Positions 40,546-53,569 of a stretch of 64,000 nucleotides of DNA are shown one piece after another. A program made the position numbers and the translations under genes. The notes under the pieces are model-generated. The model worked only from the letters and a program-made list of their open reading frames with translations. It was not told the DNA's origin and made no database searches. Position 1 is the first letter of the stretch; each line of letters begins with the position of its first letter. This DNA comes from Allodiplogaster sudhausi (lineage: Eukaryota; Nematoda; Chromadorea; Rhabditida; Diplogasteridae), in NCBI GenBank assembly GCA_945643635.1, contig CALZFC010000009.1, forward strand, positions 401,501 through 465,500, written 5' to 3'.

Positions 40546-43500
40546 ATCTTTCTCTCTTTCTCTCTTTTTCTCTCATTCTCTCTTTTCCTTCTCACTCTCT
40601 CTCTCCGTCTCTTTCTATCGCACTCTCTTCACTCATTCTCTACTCGCTTGAATATATGTAGCTTTCATGATGCTCGCATTCATTCACTCTCGCGATCGGC
40701 GCATCCCTAGCTGGAATCGACATTTCCCGGCTGCTTGAAAGAACTTCTCTCGGGGCAAATACAAAAAGTGAAGAGAGCCTCTTCAACTCGCGTTGTATGG
40801 TATAGAGGACGACAGATTGAGGTCACATGAGTTATATATACGCAGAAATAGGAGAAGAAGAAAAAACCCACTTAAACACCACATTCAACAATACAAAGAT
40901 CCCAAGTAATTCGAAAAGTGAATTAATTTTTATAAAGTTTATTAGAAGCCGAATGAATAATGTTCAGGCGACTTCTGCCAGGCGTCAAAGGCGGAGTCGT
41001 TGTGGGAGGTGTACGGGCCGTTGCTGAGCACGCCGCTGGATGGCGCTGAAGGTGCCCAGCCGCGCACCGTGGCCGGTCGCGCCTCGCACTCTTCTCTCAT
41101 TGTCGGCGATACCATCTGGAACATTGGCGGCGACCAGTAATTTTTACATTTTATTATTACTATTATTTTTTTATCTTATAAGATATTCTTTTTTAAGCGA
41201 TCTGCCCTTGTTAAAAGAATAATTTAATTTATTTTTTTTTTCATTTTCAGCTTCAAAGGCGTCCTTTTCAACGATATCGAAACATTCAACACGACGTCGC
41301 GTATTTGGAAGACGGTCGAGATCGAAGGCTCGGAGATGCCGCCTAATCGATACGATCACACGGCCGTGCTTTATAAGGTTTCTTTCTTTTTGATTACTGG
41401 CTCTTTTCTACTCGAGTATCATTTAGTAATTAGTATAATTAGCATAAAGTATGCTAATTATGCTAATTATTACAAGTCTGTTTAGAATCACATCTACATG
41501 TTTGGCGGGGTGATTGGCCGTAATCGTACGACGAGCGAACTTTGGAGCTTCGACATTGCCAACCGACGCTGGAGGCTCGAGTCACCCGAGAATGAGAACT
41601 ACAGTGTAAGTGTCACCATGTTGAAAAAAGAAAAGAAAAAAAATAGATCCTTGGGCGGGAGATTTGAATATGCCGTTTGCTGCTTAAGATAGCACCTCAA
41701 GCAGTCGCCGGCCACACGGCGCACGTCATCAAGAGTAAGATGTACGTCTTCTTCGGCTACAACCCCGTCATGGGCTTCCTCTATCACGTACAAATCTACG
41801 ACTTTGGTTTGTTGCTTGCTGTCGTTCTTCTGTTGTGCAAACCAAATGGAATGAGTACACTTTAATTTTAATTTTAATTTTTTTTTACTTTTTTTTTCAA
41901 GAATCGAGGACATGGTCCTACAGCGACACATCTGACAACGTCAACGGCCGCTACGGGCATTCGTCGATTTTGTTGGTTCCCGTCTTTGAAACTCTCTCTT
42001 TCATATGAATCCACTGGCAGACAACCGTTGAGAATTAGTGTGATCCCTCTTTGGATGTCTATCTCATATTAATCTTCATACTTACACAATTGAGCTTCAG
42101 CGTGAGCAACGAGGAGACCGTCCTCGTCTACGGTGGAATGACCGTGCCTTCGCAGAATCCGGGCACCACCAACAACGTCACCGACAGCCTCATCCAGTTC
42201 AATGTCAAGGTAAACAACTGAATTTTTTTTTGCATAATTTTATGTAATTCGTCTCTATTTTGAGAATATAAATAAAATGTTCCAGGAGAACACATGGACG
42301 AATCTGAAGCCGTCTGGCAAGAATATCTTCATGCACACGGCCACGTACCTCCAGGGCCTTATGATTGTCGTGGGTGGCAGTGCGAGCTGGGTTGCCTCGG
42401 CGCCCTCGGACTGTTTCTTCGGAGAGACGCTTGTTTATGACATTGGTTCGTTGTTGCTTTTTTTAAAGCATATATGTATGTATGTATGTATGCAATATAT
42501 TTGTACTATGTAGAACATTTCAAATTCTTCATACAAATTTGTCATTTCGACATTATAGACTTAGCAACTTTAAACTATCAATAATTCAGCATGTAAACTG
42601 TGGATCTCGACGTCGGATCCTCCGTGCGCGATCAAGTCAATCCCGGATCTCCGTCGCTTTGGCCATTCCACGGTTGCCGATGACAAGAATCATCGACTCT
42701 TCGTATTCGGTGGCTACAATGGATCGATGCTGAACGATGTGCTCATCTTCAGGCCTGGTATGTTTCCGCGCGTGCATTTTTCTCCTTTTCTTTTTTTTGG
42801 CTCGTTCTCCTTTCTCTCTGCTTCTGTATATCTGTTTTCACTATATTTAATGCCAAGTTTTGATTATTGTGAGTGTTTTATTCTTTTAAAAAAGTGTCTA
42901 TTTCGAACTTGAAATTATATTATATTATGGGCACTCATGACAGTCTGCTTGTGCAGCGGTATGCAGCTCGGCGACGCGTCCAGAGAGTTGTCGCTCGACG
43001 TGCTCCGGCATCAAGTGCATCTTCTCCGCCTCCAGCTGCATCGCCTACAATCCTTTGACGTCGTCGTATCCGGCCGAATCCTTCCTCGCCGTCGTCAAGA
43101 GTCCGCCCGTCGCCAAGAATGCGCCCATCTGCCAGGATGACATGACGAGGTACTCGATTTGATGAGTTTGGTCATTTTGATTCGGTTTAGTAACTGAATG
43201 CAGAAATTGGTTTTTTAAATATTAATACTAATAATAATTACATAAAAGTGCACTTTGCAGACAAGCGTTCGCGGTGTGCGAGGAGCTAAAGGATTGCTTG
43301 TCGTGCGCTTCTCAATCTGGCTGTGGCTGGTGCGTGACGGGAAGCCAGTGCCTGCCTTCGGATGCAGAGTGCATCGATGGACAGGTCGGCATTTTATATT
43401 TCTAATAATTTTTGCTTTCATCTCTCCTTTGACTTTCTACCCGAAATTCAATTGACCAGCAGATTTCAACTCGTCATAATTTTTAAGGAAATGATTCGAG

Positions 43501-46500
43501 CGTATTCAAAGTGCGCAGTAGAAGGCGACATCACGACGCAGGTCCGGCAGAGGCCGTGCTCGATGTCTCTCGATTGCTACTCCTGCAAGCTGCTCAGCCA
43601 CTGCAACTGGTTCGGCATCGATGGCAGACTTTCGTGCATCTCACTCTCCGAGCAGTGTAAGCAACGAGCCATTCTAAGTCTCTTATACTTAAATAGTAAC
43701 TACTTTACTCTTATAATTAGATTACAATTAGACAATCTTTTTTTATTCAGCCTTTATCACATCGGAAGCGACGATACGTGAAGCAGAGCGGTTGACCTCT
43801 GCGACTGGCCCCGTGCGCATCAGCAACCTGCCGACCGGGCTGCCCATCGGCCAGAATGTCTCCAATTGCCCGAAGCCGTGCGCATTCATCAGCTCGTGCA
43901 AGGTTGGTGCACAAACAGAATTGTTAGACTTCTATAATAAACGAAGAAATCCTCAGGAAAAGATAGTCTTTTTAATCAATCTAATTAGTGTTCTAGTTAA
44001 CTAATTGTATTCTCTATAATCTTTTTTTTGCACAGACATGCGCCCTCTCTGGCTGCATGTGGTGCGCGTCGGCAGGCCGCTGTGTCAACACGGACTCGTA
44101 CCTCATCTCCTTCCCCTACGGCCAATGCCACTCGTGGGTCACCATGAGTGGCGTGCAGAAGCAGCTCTGCGACAACGAAGCCTCCACTTGCATCGAGCAC
44201 AAGACATGCAAGGACTGCCAGGTATGCTTGCACAATCTCTTTCTAGTATTCATATGGCTCAAGAAGAAGAATTGAATGGTTTTTAGTGTCTCGAATTAAA
44301 TTTCCGCTATAATATCCCCCAGGTGGATCCTGCCTGCGGCTGGCTGGATGACGGGGAGGGCACGGGAATGGGTCGATGTCTGGAGGGAAGCAGTACGGGG
44401 CCGCAAGTGATTGTGTCCGGATACACGCCCGAGCTGTGGCACTTTATCGGATGTCCTTGTTCGTTCAATACTTCATTCCTATCTTAATGGTAACTTTACG
44501 GGTTCTATGAGGGAAGTGCTTATAATTAACTGAACGAAAGATCTTTATGATTTGGCACAAAAAGATAATTATTATCATGCAGCTTGCCAATGCAACGGTC
44601 ACTCTGGCTGTGTGCTGTCGCCTCGAGCGGTCGCTCTGCCGCGTTCTGTTCTCAGCTGCGAGAAGTGCGAGAATCATACGGCGGGCGCGCACTGCGAGCG
44701 ATGCGCTGAGGGCTTCTTTGGCGACGCGCGCAACGGCGGCGTCTGCAAGCGTCAGTTCTCTTTTCATTTTTTAAAATATAATTATTGATTGATCATTCTG
44801 TACAATTGTTGACTGGTCATCGACCATTCTGTACAATTATTGAATAATCATTATGTTATAAAGCTCATTGTGGCTGTTTTGGCTACCCAGTTTGCATATG
44901 TTTCCAGCTTGTGAATGCAACGGCCAAGCCGATCGATGTGACCCTTCGACGGGCATCTGCTTCTGCCGCACCAAGGGCGTCATTGGCGACTACTGCGACC
45001 GCTGTGACCAGAAGTACTACGGCGAACCGAGAAGGGGCGAGCCATGTCGATGTACGGGAGCCAGCCACATTTCGAACTTTATTCAGCTGTCCATTCCACT
45101 CCACTGTGTAGACATCTATAGATAATGGTGCTTGCTGGTTACAGACGAACTGGCTGTCGACTTTATCTTCACGTTCAAGTTGAAGAATGACCAGCCGGAT
45201 AAGTTCGTCACCGAAATCTACCTCTTCAGTGTGCCATACAAGGCGTGTGCCATCTTAAAATTATTTTATCCTAATGAATGAATCTAATTGCTACCAATTA
45301 ATTGCTGCAGCGAGACACGGATGTGACGTTTCAAATCAGCTGCGAAGGTAGCAGTGGCGCGCGCGTTTGGCTGAATCTCACTTCGATGTACTTTGATGGG
45401 CGGCCGGGCAATCCGCGAATGAAGATGGTTGGGGGCTTATTGATTAATTAATATATTAATTAATTAGTTGCAATTAATTCTTTACTCTCTATTCATGCAC
45501 AGGTGAACACGAGTTGTGACTCGAAGGGACTCCGTCGCTACTATCTCGCCAACGATCCGGGATACGCCTTCGGCACGGATGCTAACACGACATTTTATGT
45601 CAGATTCTTTTAACTGCATATTCATTCCTGAGTCTCTTCAAGAATCATATGATATAGGTAGTACGTGATGGACCATGGAAGTGTCAAATAATACGCACCA
45701 CTCACGTTTTAAGGTGAAAGTCTCCAACTTCACGACGCCCATCACCATCCAGATTTCCTTTGCGCAAACTCCGCCCATCAACTGGGTGCTCTTCTTCGTC
45801 ATTTTCGCCGCGTAAGTCTGCTTTCGATATCACACTCGAATTCCTATGGTATTGATTGAAAATAGCGTTTGCTTGTTTTTCTCTCTGGCCAACATAGAAA
45901 AAACAGCCAATGCCTTGCTTGCAGCTGCTTCATCGTGCTTCTCGTGGTCGCCGGGCTACTCTGGATGATTAAGCTACGTGTCGAGGCCTATCGAGCACGC
46001 CAGGCGCACCAGAACGAGATCATCCATGTAGGGATGGCTCCACTTTTGCGACACTCTCTCAATCCCTCCATCCCTCCTCCCGCCCCCGCCTTCATTCCGT
46101 TCCTGCCCTTTGATACCCTGACAGATGCGCAATGCCTGTGCGCATGGGGGTGTCTCACCAATGAATCAAAAAATATTTGTTCCAAAAAAGGAAGGGGGCG
46201 AGAGTAGGCACCTTTTCGCTAAGACAGATGTGAGGAGTGAAGGCCCTGCCCCCTTCATCCCCCTACTTACATATATAAAGAGCCCTCCTCAATCCCAATC
46301 ACATAACATCTCCATCCACTTTTACAGATGGCTTCTCGGCCATTCTCGTCCGTTCGCCTCGATCTCTCGAATCCTCACTCAAACATGGTTCATCTTTTTT
46401 TTTCGTATACATTGCTGCGATATATTTCTTATTGCGGACCATTTTTATTTTTATGTTTATTTACTAAACATTAATTATCGTTGAATGAAGCGAACCCGCT

Positions 46501-47007
46501 AGCTCCGGAATGACAGAATTTCATGTGATTTGAAATATTACTCTAATTACATAGGTGGCGACACCGATATCGATCGAGCCATGCTCGAACTACCGCGCGG
46601 GCGTCTTTACGCTGGCCGTGCGTCTGCCGACTGGCGGGAAGCCGAACACGCCGTACAGCACTTCCGGTTAGCTTCTTCTTCTCATTTTCATTCTTGCCTT
46701 GCCTTGCCAGCAAGCCAGCCGCTCTTGTGCTTGCGCCCTAAACAAAAAGGAAGCAGCAATGATGAGTCAGCACACGCCAATCAATACTTGATGACAGATC
46801 ATTTTCTGTATATTCTGATTAGCTGATTATTGTTTTCCCCTTTAATAAAAATTTCCAGGAATGGCAGTCGCCTCTGCGCTGTGCGTGCTGACACCTGCGC
46901 AGTTGTCCGTTCTGCAAGCGCCCGAAAACTCGGACAGCCGTCTGAACAAGAAGACCAACATCCGCCGCTACATCCCGTTCCTTCGCCAGCCACCGGAGAA
47001 CTCTTAG
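37128..47007 (+). CDS. ATRN: Attractin: CUB/EGF/Kelch/PSI/laminin-EGF single-pass receptor
   Basis: Thirty-one phase-consistent exons sum to 3984 nt (1327 residues): 37128-37349, 38258-38373, 38744-38828, 39278-39390, 39500-39616, 40028-40102, 40251-40360, 40968-41136, 41251-41377, 41486-41605, 41689-41806, 41902-41971, 42101-42209, 42286-42445, 42590-42757, 42957-43149, 43261-43384, 43488-43656, 43751-43902, 44036-44221, 44323-44458, 44583-44750, 44908-45051, 45145-45242, 45311-45427, 45503-45598, 45714-45811, 45925-46027, 46328-46387, 46555-46666, 46859-47007. Domains: signal helix 51-66, EGF 80-110, CUB 111-215 (STECGWDYLYIYGGDGVYG), EGFs 219-279, Kelch 290-626 (FVFGGYNGSMLNDVLIF), PSI repeats 690-946 (GCGWCVTG), laminin EGFs 948-1050, membrane helix about 1176-1202, MASRPF at 1222. 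Vertebrate attractin acts in melanocortin/agouti signalling, myelination and Mahogunin-linked turnover. The C-type lectin domain is missing. Intron 24 has a GC donor. Confidence 0.95.
37530..37578. repeat. (CT)n tract in attractin intron 1
   Basis: CT run about 180 nt after exon 1. Confidence 0.9.
39690..40010. repeat. (GA)n tracts in attractin intron 5
   Basis: GA runs at about 39720-39800 and 39937-40003, the second ending only about 25 nt before the acceptor of exon 6. This is unusual because acceptors normally have a pyrimidine tract there. Confidence 0.85.
40495..40625. repeat. (CT)n tract in attractin intron 7
   Basis: CT/CTTT run with minor interruptions inside the 607-nt intron. Confidence 0.9.
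45243..45310 (+). other. GC-AG intron of attractin
   Basis: The exon ending SVPYK must join RDTDVTFQISCEG in phase 0, which needs the cut AAG|GCGTGT. The GT two bases later (GGC|GTGTGC) leads to a stop after four codons. The acceptor is ATTGCTGCAG. Confidence 0.7.
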
Positions 47008-48415
47008 TTGTCTAGTCTACTCGCGCTGTAATCATTGAACCTCGACCTCGTCGTCCAGCATTGCCAATCTCTTCTCTCTCTTTCTCTAATCCCTCCTCGC
47101 ATCCCTGTGTTCTACCTGCCTGGCTGCCTTTGTTATTGTTGTTGTGTCACTGTCACACACATCCCATACACATTTGTTGTCTCTCTCACGATGTTGCCTT
47201 TCGCCTTTGATGTCTCTTTCGTACTCGCTCAAACTTTCTTATTTTTTTATTATTTACTTCATTTGATAGTAGAATCGTCCAATAGAGACGACATGTGTTC
47301 TTCAGCACTCTCCGCGCGGGGCTCTCTTACAATTTGTAGCAAAATCTGGAAGATATCTCTCTAACGAAGGTGTGCCAATGTTTCTAGAAGAAAGCTTCGA
47401 CGACGATAACTTGTGCTGTTGAATAAGAGTAATAGTTTCTAGCAGAACTTTTTTGACTGGTATATCAGCTGATATTGCGGTGAGCATGATGCATGCTTGA
47501 CACCGAGAGAGCTGCCTGTGATTTCCATGTGCATACCTCAGTTAGCAGCATCTTCACACGCCGTGCACACTAATTGTAAGGCATTTGTAGGCATATATGT
47601 ACTACGTCTCATGGGTATACTCAACAGGCTACTATTCTATGCAAGCCCATCGTCTGACAATAAAATTTATAGAGCCCGTTCTATTTCTGTTATAAGAGAG
47701 ATAAATGATCAGTATTTCTTCTTTAATCATCCGTCCAAAGCATTCAACAAAGAATTTTTTTTGGTTGCTAGAAACATTCATTTTTAAAAAAGTAGTAAGA
47801 ATGCAATGGGGATTCAACGCACAAGCGGAGAGTGTTAGTCTTGCTGACGAGAAAAAAATACGCCGAAACGATTTGTGTCATTATGTCTCGTTGTCTATTC
47901 TGTTATTAATTACTGGTCGCCTAATTAGTCGAGCTAATCGTCAAGCATTTTCAACTACGTAGCATTGATCTGTGTTCATTTTTCTAAGTAAAGCTGTAAA
48001 AGTATTGCCGATTTCTAGGAGTGAGCTCTATTTTGACTGCTTAACTGCCTAATCTTTCACGGGATTTGATAAATGTACTGTACTCTTTTTCTTCTACTTG
48101 TTAGATGCATGCATCACAACCTTTTAACAGGCGGAAATAATTGTACGATACAGTTGAATTAAGTAAAAATCAATCAAGCAAAGAAACAGCCATCTCGAAA
48201 CGCCACTGATTTTATAAGAGAAATATGTTTGCTGCAAGATTGAGCGAAAGAGAAATAATACTTCTTCTGCCGCCGTAGTAAAGTGTCCATTTTTTGAAGC
48301 TAAACATCAGGGTTTTTAAGGTAAGGCAAAGCAGGTTAACACGAGGTTTAGCCTCATTTTTACCTGACATCAACATCACGGCTTCCTTGTTATTGGTTTC
48401 CTTGTTTTTGAAAGA
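47008..48415. other. Attractin 3' flank; no further gene seen
   Basis: AT-rich sequence. A candidate poly(A) signal AATAAA lies at 47659-47664. Frames at 47497-47962 are not supported by any motif. Confidence 0.5.
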
Positions 48416-48442
48416 GAAACAGAGAGAGAGATACATAGAGAT

Positions 48443-48474
<32 letters not shown>

Positions 48475-48665
48475 CAGAGAGAGAGAGTTATAGAGAGAGA
48501 ACAGAGAGAGAAGGAGAAAGAGAGAGGAATCTGGACATAGAGAGAGAGAGAAATAGAGAGCGATGGTAAGAGAAAGGAAAGAAAGAAAGAGAGACAGAGG
48601 GGGAGAGAGAAGAGAGAGAGAGAGGGCAGAGAGAGAAGAGAGAGAGAAGAGGGAGATAGAGATGA
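48416..48665. repeat. (GA)n microsatellite region, about 250 bp
   Basis: Imperfect GA/GATA/GAAA run. Confidence 0.9.
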
Positions 48666-48669
48666 GATC

Positions 48670-50378
48670 CTAGTATTCGTAATGTGTTCAATAAAAGAAG
48701 ATGATATTGTATTTTGATGTCATAGTAATTCAGGTTTATTACACAATAATCCTTTTAATTAGGACGGGACTTTGATGCTTTTTTTCAAGAATGTGCACGA
48801 ATACATTTCTTACCATTAGCCTATTCATTAGCGCTACTTCTTAGCAATGGAGGTTGAAGCTGTGAATGCGCGCGGGAATCTTTGAAGGGCATTACATCTG
48901 AGAATGATGAGTGTAAGATGCCTGTTCAAAGAATCCTGCGATGCATACAGGTTCATACGGAGCACTCCTTAGTCAATCAAAGCGGAAAATATTCATGTTT
49001 CTAAAAATACAAACGTCGCATCCTGGTTTGACAGTGTTGCTTACGCTCTAGTTCTCCTCAGAAATATGTACGAATACGATGATGCCGTCGAAGAATCGAA
49101 TTCAGAAACTTTGTCAAGTGATAGAGAACCACTCAACTAGCTTAAACTGACTGGGGATCTTTAACCGATTGGGGAGCACTCGGTACGTAACGGTGAGATC
49201 AGAAAGAATCGGGACAGTGCTGATAACAGACATCCGCGCTGTCCAGATGAGGATTAATAGGCCAGTAGAACTGACACAAACTATCTAGATGACCTCTCAA
49301 ACCTCATCTGGAAGCTGTATGCGCGGAATCCATTATGAATTGGGACTAGCAAAAGAGTTTAATAATGAAACAAAAGAAGAAGAAAAAAAACAAAAAGTGG
49401 TGAAGAGTCGGGGAAGTGGGTGAATAAGGCGGTGTGAAGAAGTATACTGTAGGAAGCATCGGTTTTGACTCCTGAAGCGTGTTGGGACCGCAATGAGTGC
49501 GATTTTGCGGAGAGTTGGAGATGGTCGAGAAGAGGGCGAGGGAGGAGTGCTGCCTGAGGTGGGTGGTATCTGATTAGGCGCGTGTGGATAGAGACAAGAG
49601 TGGTGATGCTCGAGAAGGGACACTTGCTGCTGCTGCCTCCTCCTCCGCTTCACTATTTGGAAGAAAGGGCGGAGTCGAGCGAGAGAGAGAGCATGGAGAG
49701 GGAGGAGGGCGCAGAGTGGAGAGAGGGAAGTGTGATGATTGGACGGGTGAAGAAAGGAAGGAGGCGTCATGCCTGTAAAGGATGTAGCAAGGATGTCTCT
49801 CTCGGGCTGGACGACGACCGATCACTGAGTCAGCAAGGCAGCGTTTCCTTTTACTTTTCTTTCTCTCTTTCTCTCTCTCTTTCTCTTTCTCTCTCTCTCT
49901 CTCTTTCTCTATCTCCTCTTTCTGTCTGCTAATCCCTTTCATTGTCCTCTGTCTCCACTCTCTCTCTCGCTATCACTCTCTCTTTTCCCCTTTCAATCCC
50001 GTTTCTCTCTCACCCTGCTTTGTATTCTCACTTCAGTCTGCGTTCTCGTGCCCTACCATTCCTTCGCCTTCAACTCCTGACATTTCTATGAGACAAGAGA
50101 GAATGCAGAAGGGAATAGGAGAATGAAAGAGAGGGAGCGCGAGCAGGGCAGAGAGTGGGGGGATTTACAAAAGAGAGACACGGACGACAGAGAGAGAAAG
50201 AGAGAGAGAGAGGGAGAGAGACAGATAGAGAGAGAGAGAGAGAAGTGAAGCTCGTTCGCAATTCTTGACAAAAGTTTCGAGATGTTGCAAAAAGGACAGA
50301 AAAGATGTACAAGGACAGATAAGAGTTTCGACATGGCATAGGCAAGTGCGTTAATGAGGAAGAGGTAAGTTGCGGAAG

Positions 50379-50416
<38 letters not shown>

Positions 50417-50540
50417 AGAGTTGAGGCAGAGGGAAGTGAAAAGAGCGATATGTGAGAATCTTATAAAAGATAGAATGAGAAAGGAAACTGAAGAATTCTT
50501 GACCCTTGGAGAAAAACGAAGACAACAAAAGTGCTCGCCA
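48670..50540. other. No gene supported
   Basis: About 48670-49320 is unremarkable AT-rich sequence. About 49400-49850 is G-rich without splice-supported exons. CT run at about 49855-49920; GA runs at about 50188-50245 and 50382-50418. Confidence 0.5.
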
Positions 50541-50544
50541 TCAC

Positions 50545-50610
50545 CAGCTGCATAGTCATAACAGCGTTTCCATGGATGATGATGTCTGTGGGATGCAGTG
50601 CCAGGCAGAT
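50545..50610 (-). CDS. Candidate 66-nt internal exon, unknown gene
   Basis: After TCTCTACAG the minus strand encodes ICLALHPTDIIIHGNAVM-TMQL (22 codons, phase 0) followed by a CTG|GTGATG donor. The composition is not repeat-like and lies at the left edge of the tandem array. No neighbours in phase were found within the window and I do not recognise the family. Confidence 0.2.
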
Positions 50611-50643
50611 CTGTAGAGAAAGAGAGAGAGGTAGATAGAAGAG

Positions 50644-51361
50644 ACAGAGGGAGAGAGAATAGAGAGAGAAAACGGAGAGAGAGAGAAAAGAGAGAGAGAG
50701 AAAGAGAGAGAGAGAGAAAGGAGAGATAGAGGGAGGAGAGAGAGAGGACAGAGAGGGAGAAGAGAGAGAGAGAGAAGAGAGAGAGAGAGTAATAGAGAGA
50801 GTATATAAGTGAAAGATAGAAAAGAGAGAAATAGAGAGAACGAGATGCAAGAAAGAGACAAGGCTTTTCTATCGATGAAAAGCCCTATCACAATTAATGC
50901 ATCATCATGGCATTCAGTATGAGAGTGAGAGAGATTAGGAAGGATCTCAAGGGATTTCCTTTTGCTGCTCCGTAACCTCAGAATTTAGAATCAAATGAAA
51001 CATTTTAATTCTCATCTCTCATATCAATCGAGCACTTCTGTCTTTTTTCCATGAATTTTTTTTACGTTTTGCTACGAAGAGTTTATAAAATTACATAAAT
51101 CAAGTATCATTTGAATATAGTTTTCACAGCCTTTAACGATGTATGAATAAATTAAATAAAAAAAATCTCTGAACACTTTAGTTAGGCGTTTGTGTGAGAA
51201 TAAACGAATATATATTTTTTCATAAAATAATTAGCAGTCTCAACATACAATGTATAGAGCGCATTGACTCCTCCTTACCATTAGAGAGCAGAGGTGTCAA
51301 CGGGCCCAAAATATACAGAGGGAGAGAGAATAGAGAGAGAAAACAGAGAGAGAGAGAGAAA

Positions 51362-51394
<33 letters not shown>

Positions 51395-51438
51395 AAGGAG
51401 AGATAGAGGGAGGAGAGAGAGAGGGACAGAGAGGGAGA

Positions 51439-51469
<31 letters not shown>

Positions 51470-52117
51470 TAATAGACAGAGTATATAAGTGAAAGATAGA
51501 AAAGAGAGAAATAGAGAGAACGAGATGCAAGAAAGAGACAAGGCTTTTCTATCGATGAAAAGCCCTATCACAATTAATGCATCATCATGGCATTCAGTAT
51601 GAGAGTGAGAGAGATTAGGAAGGATCTCAAGGGATTTCCTTTTGCTGCTCCGTAACCTCAGAATTTAGAATTAAATGAAACATTTTAATTCTCATCTCTC
51701 ATGTCAATCGAGCACTTCTGTCTTTTTTCCATGAATTTTTTTTACGTTTTGCTACGAAGAGTTTATAAAATTACATAAATCAAGTATCATTTGAATATAG
51801 TTTTCACAGCCTTTAACGATGTATGAATAAATTAAATAAAAAAAATCTCTGAACACTTTAGTTAGGCGTTTGTGTGAGAATAAACGAATATATATTTTTT
51901 CATAAAATAATTAGCAGTCTCAACATACAATGTATAGAGCGCATTGACTCCTCCTTACCATTAGAGAGCAGAGGTGTCAACGGGCCCAAAATATACAGAG
52001 GGAGAGAGAATAGAGAGAGAAAACAGAGAGAGAGAGAAAAGAGAGAGAGAGAGAGAAAGAGAGAGAAAGAGAGAAAGGAGAGATAGAGGGAGGAGAGAGA
52101 GAGGGACAGAGAGGGAG

Positions 52118-52151
<34 letters not shown>

Positions 52152-52721
52152 TAATAGACAGAGTATATAAGTGAAAGATAGAAAAGAGAGAAATAGAGAG
52201 AACGAGATGCAAGAAAGAGACAAGGCTTTTCTATCGATGAAAAGCCCTATCACAATTAATGCATCATCATGGCATTCAGTATGAGAGTGAGAGAGATTAG
52301 GAAGGATCTCAAGGAATTTCCTTTTGCTGCTCCGTAACCTCAGAATTTAGAATTAAATGAAACATTTTAATTCTCATCTTTCATGTCAATCGAGCACTTC
52401 TGTCTTTTTTCCATGAATTTTTTTTACGTTTTGCTACGAAGAGTTTATAAAATTACATAAATCAAGTATCATTTGAATATAGTTTTCACAGCCTTTAACG
52501 ATGTATGAATAAATTAAATAAAAAAAATCTCTGAACACTTTAGTTAGGCGTTTGTGTGAGAATAAACGAATATATATTTTTTCATAAAATAATTAGCAGT
52601 CTCAACATACAATGTATAGAGCGCATTGACTCCTCCTTACCATTAGAGAGCAGAGGTGTCAACGGGCCCAAAATATACAGAGGGAGAGAGAATAGAGAGA
52701 GAAAACAGAGGGAGAGAGAAA

Positions 52722-52754
<33 letters not shown>

Positions 52755-53165
52755 AAGGTGAGATAGAGGGAGGAGAGAGAGAGGGACAGAGAGGGAGAAG
52801 AGAGAGAGAGAAGAGAGAGAGAGAGAGTAATAGAGAGAGTATATAAGTGAAAGATAGAAAAGAGAGAAATAGAGAGAACGAGATGCAAGAAAGAGACAAG
52901 GCTTTTCTATCGATGAAAAGCCCTATCACAATTAATGCATCATCATGGCATTCAGTATGAGAGTGAGAGAGATTAGGAAGGATCTCAAGGGATTTCCTTT
53001 TGCTGCTCCGTAACCTCAGAATTTAGAATTAAATGAAACATTTTAATTCTCATCTCTCATGTCAATCGAGCACTTCTGTCTTTTTTCCATGAATTTTTTT
53101 TACGTTTTGCTACGAAGAGTTTATAAAATTACATAAATCAAGTATCATTTGAATATAGTTTTCAC
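50644..53165. repeat. Tandem array of ~680-bp units, four copies (last partial)
   Basis: Using the landmark AGGCTTTTCTATCGATGAAA, units are spaced 680, 682 and 676 bases (50861, 51541, 52223, 52899). Unit starts (ACAGAGGGAGAG) are at 50644, 51315, 51995 and 52677. Each unit has a GA microsatellite, a unique AT-rich part and, at its end, TTAGAGAG followed by CAGAGGTGTCAACGGGCCC. That end is a target duplication plus the left terminus of the hAT-like element. Copies differ mainly in GA length and a few substitutions, so the amplification is recent. The fourth unit stops at TTTTCAC, where transposon interior sequence begins. Confidence 0.95.
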
Positions 53166-53568
53166 CCCTGGGGGCCCAAAGTCTCGGCCCGGCCCGGCCG
53201 GAAATTTCCGGGCCTTGTAATTTTGGGCCCGGCCCGGAACGTGGGCCCGGTTGACCCCGATTTTCAAAATCCAAAAAAAAATTTTTTTTTTTAAATATGT
53301 TGCTATGTTAATTGGGGGTTTCTTTTGGGTTTGCATGAGTTTAACAATGTAAAAACATGTTTCCCCCACCCCTAAGTAACATGCCACTATATAAACCAAT
53401 TTCTAATACTTCCGAAAATTTCAAGTTTATGTTTTTACCATCAATTTGCCAGGAATTTTTGACTTGAGGGCCCAATCGGGCCTACGGGCCGGCCCAACTT
53501 TTCTTGGGCCCGGCCCGGGGCCTTGGAAAATTGGGCCGGGCCGGCCCATTGACACCTCTGTTAGAGAG
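52643..53568. mobile_element. hAT-like non-autonomous transposon, GGCCC-rich, interrupted by array sequence
   Basis: Left terminus CAGAGGTGTCAACGGGCC at 52651 and right terminus ending GGCCCATTGACACCTCTG at 53560 are inverted repeats with one mismatch over about 18 bp. Both are flanked by the exact 8-bp repeat TTAGAGAG (52643-52650 and 53561-53568). The transposon-like interior is 53166-53560, rich in GGGCCCGG blocks. Between it and the left terminus lies the fourth tandem unit, so the original element was split by the amplification. No transposase frame is present. Confidence 0.8.
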
Positions 53569-53569
53569 T

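Noticed and set aside
50560..53200. Repeated 60-120 codon frames in the tandem units
   Set aside because: They arise from the GA tract in each unit and are copied with it.
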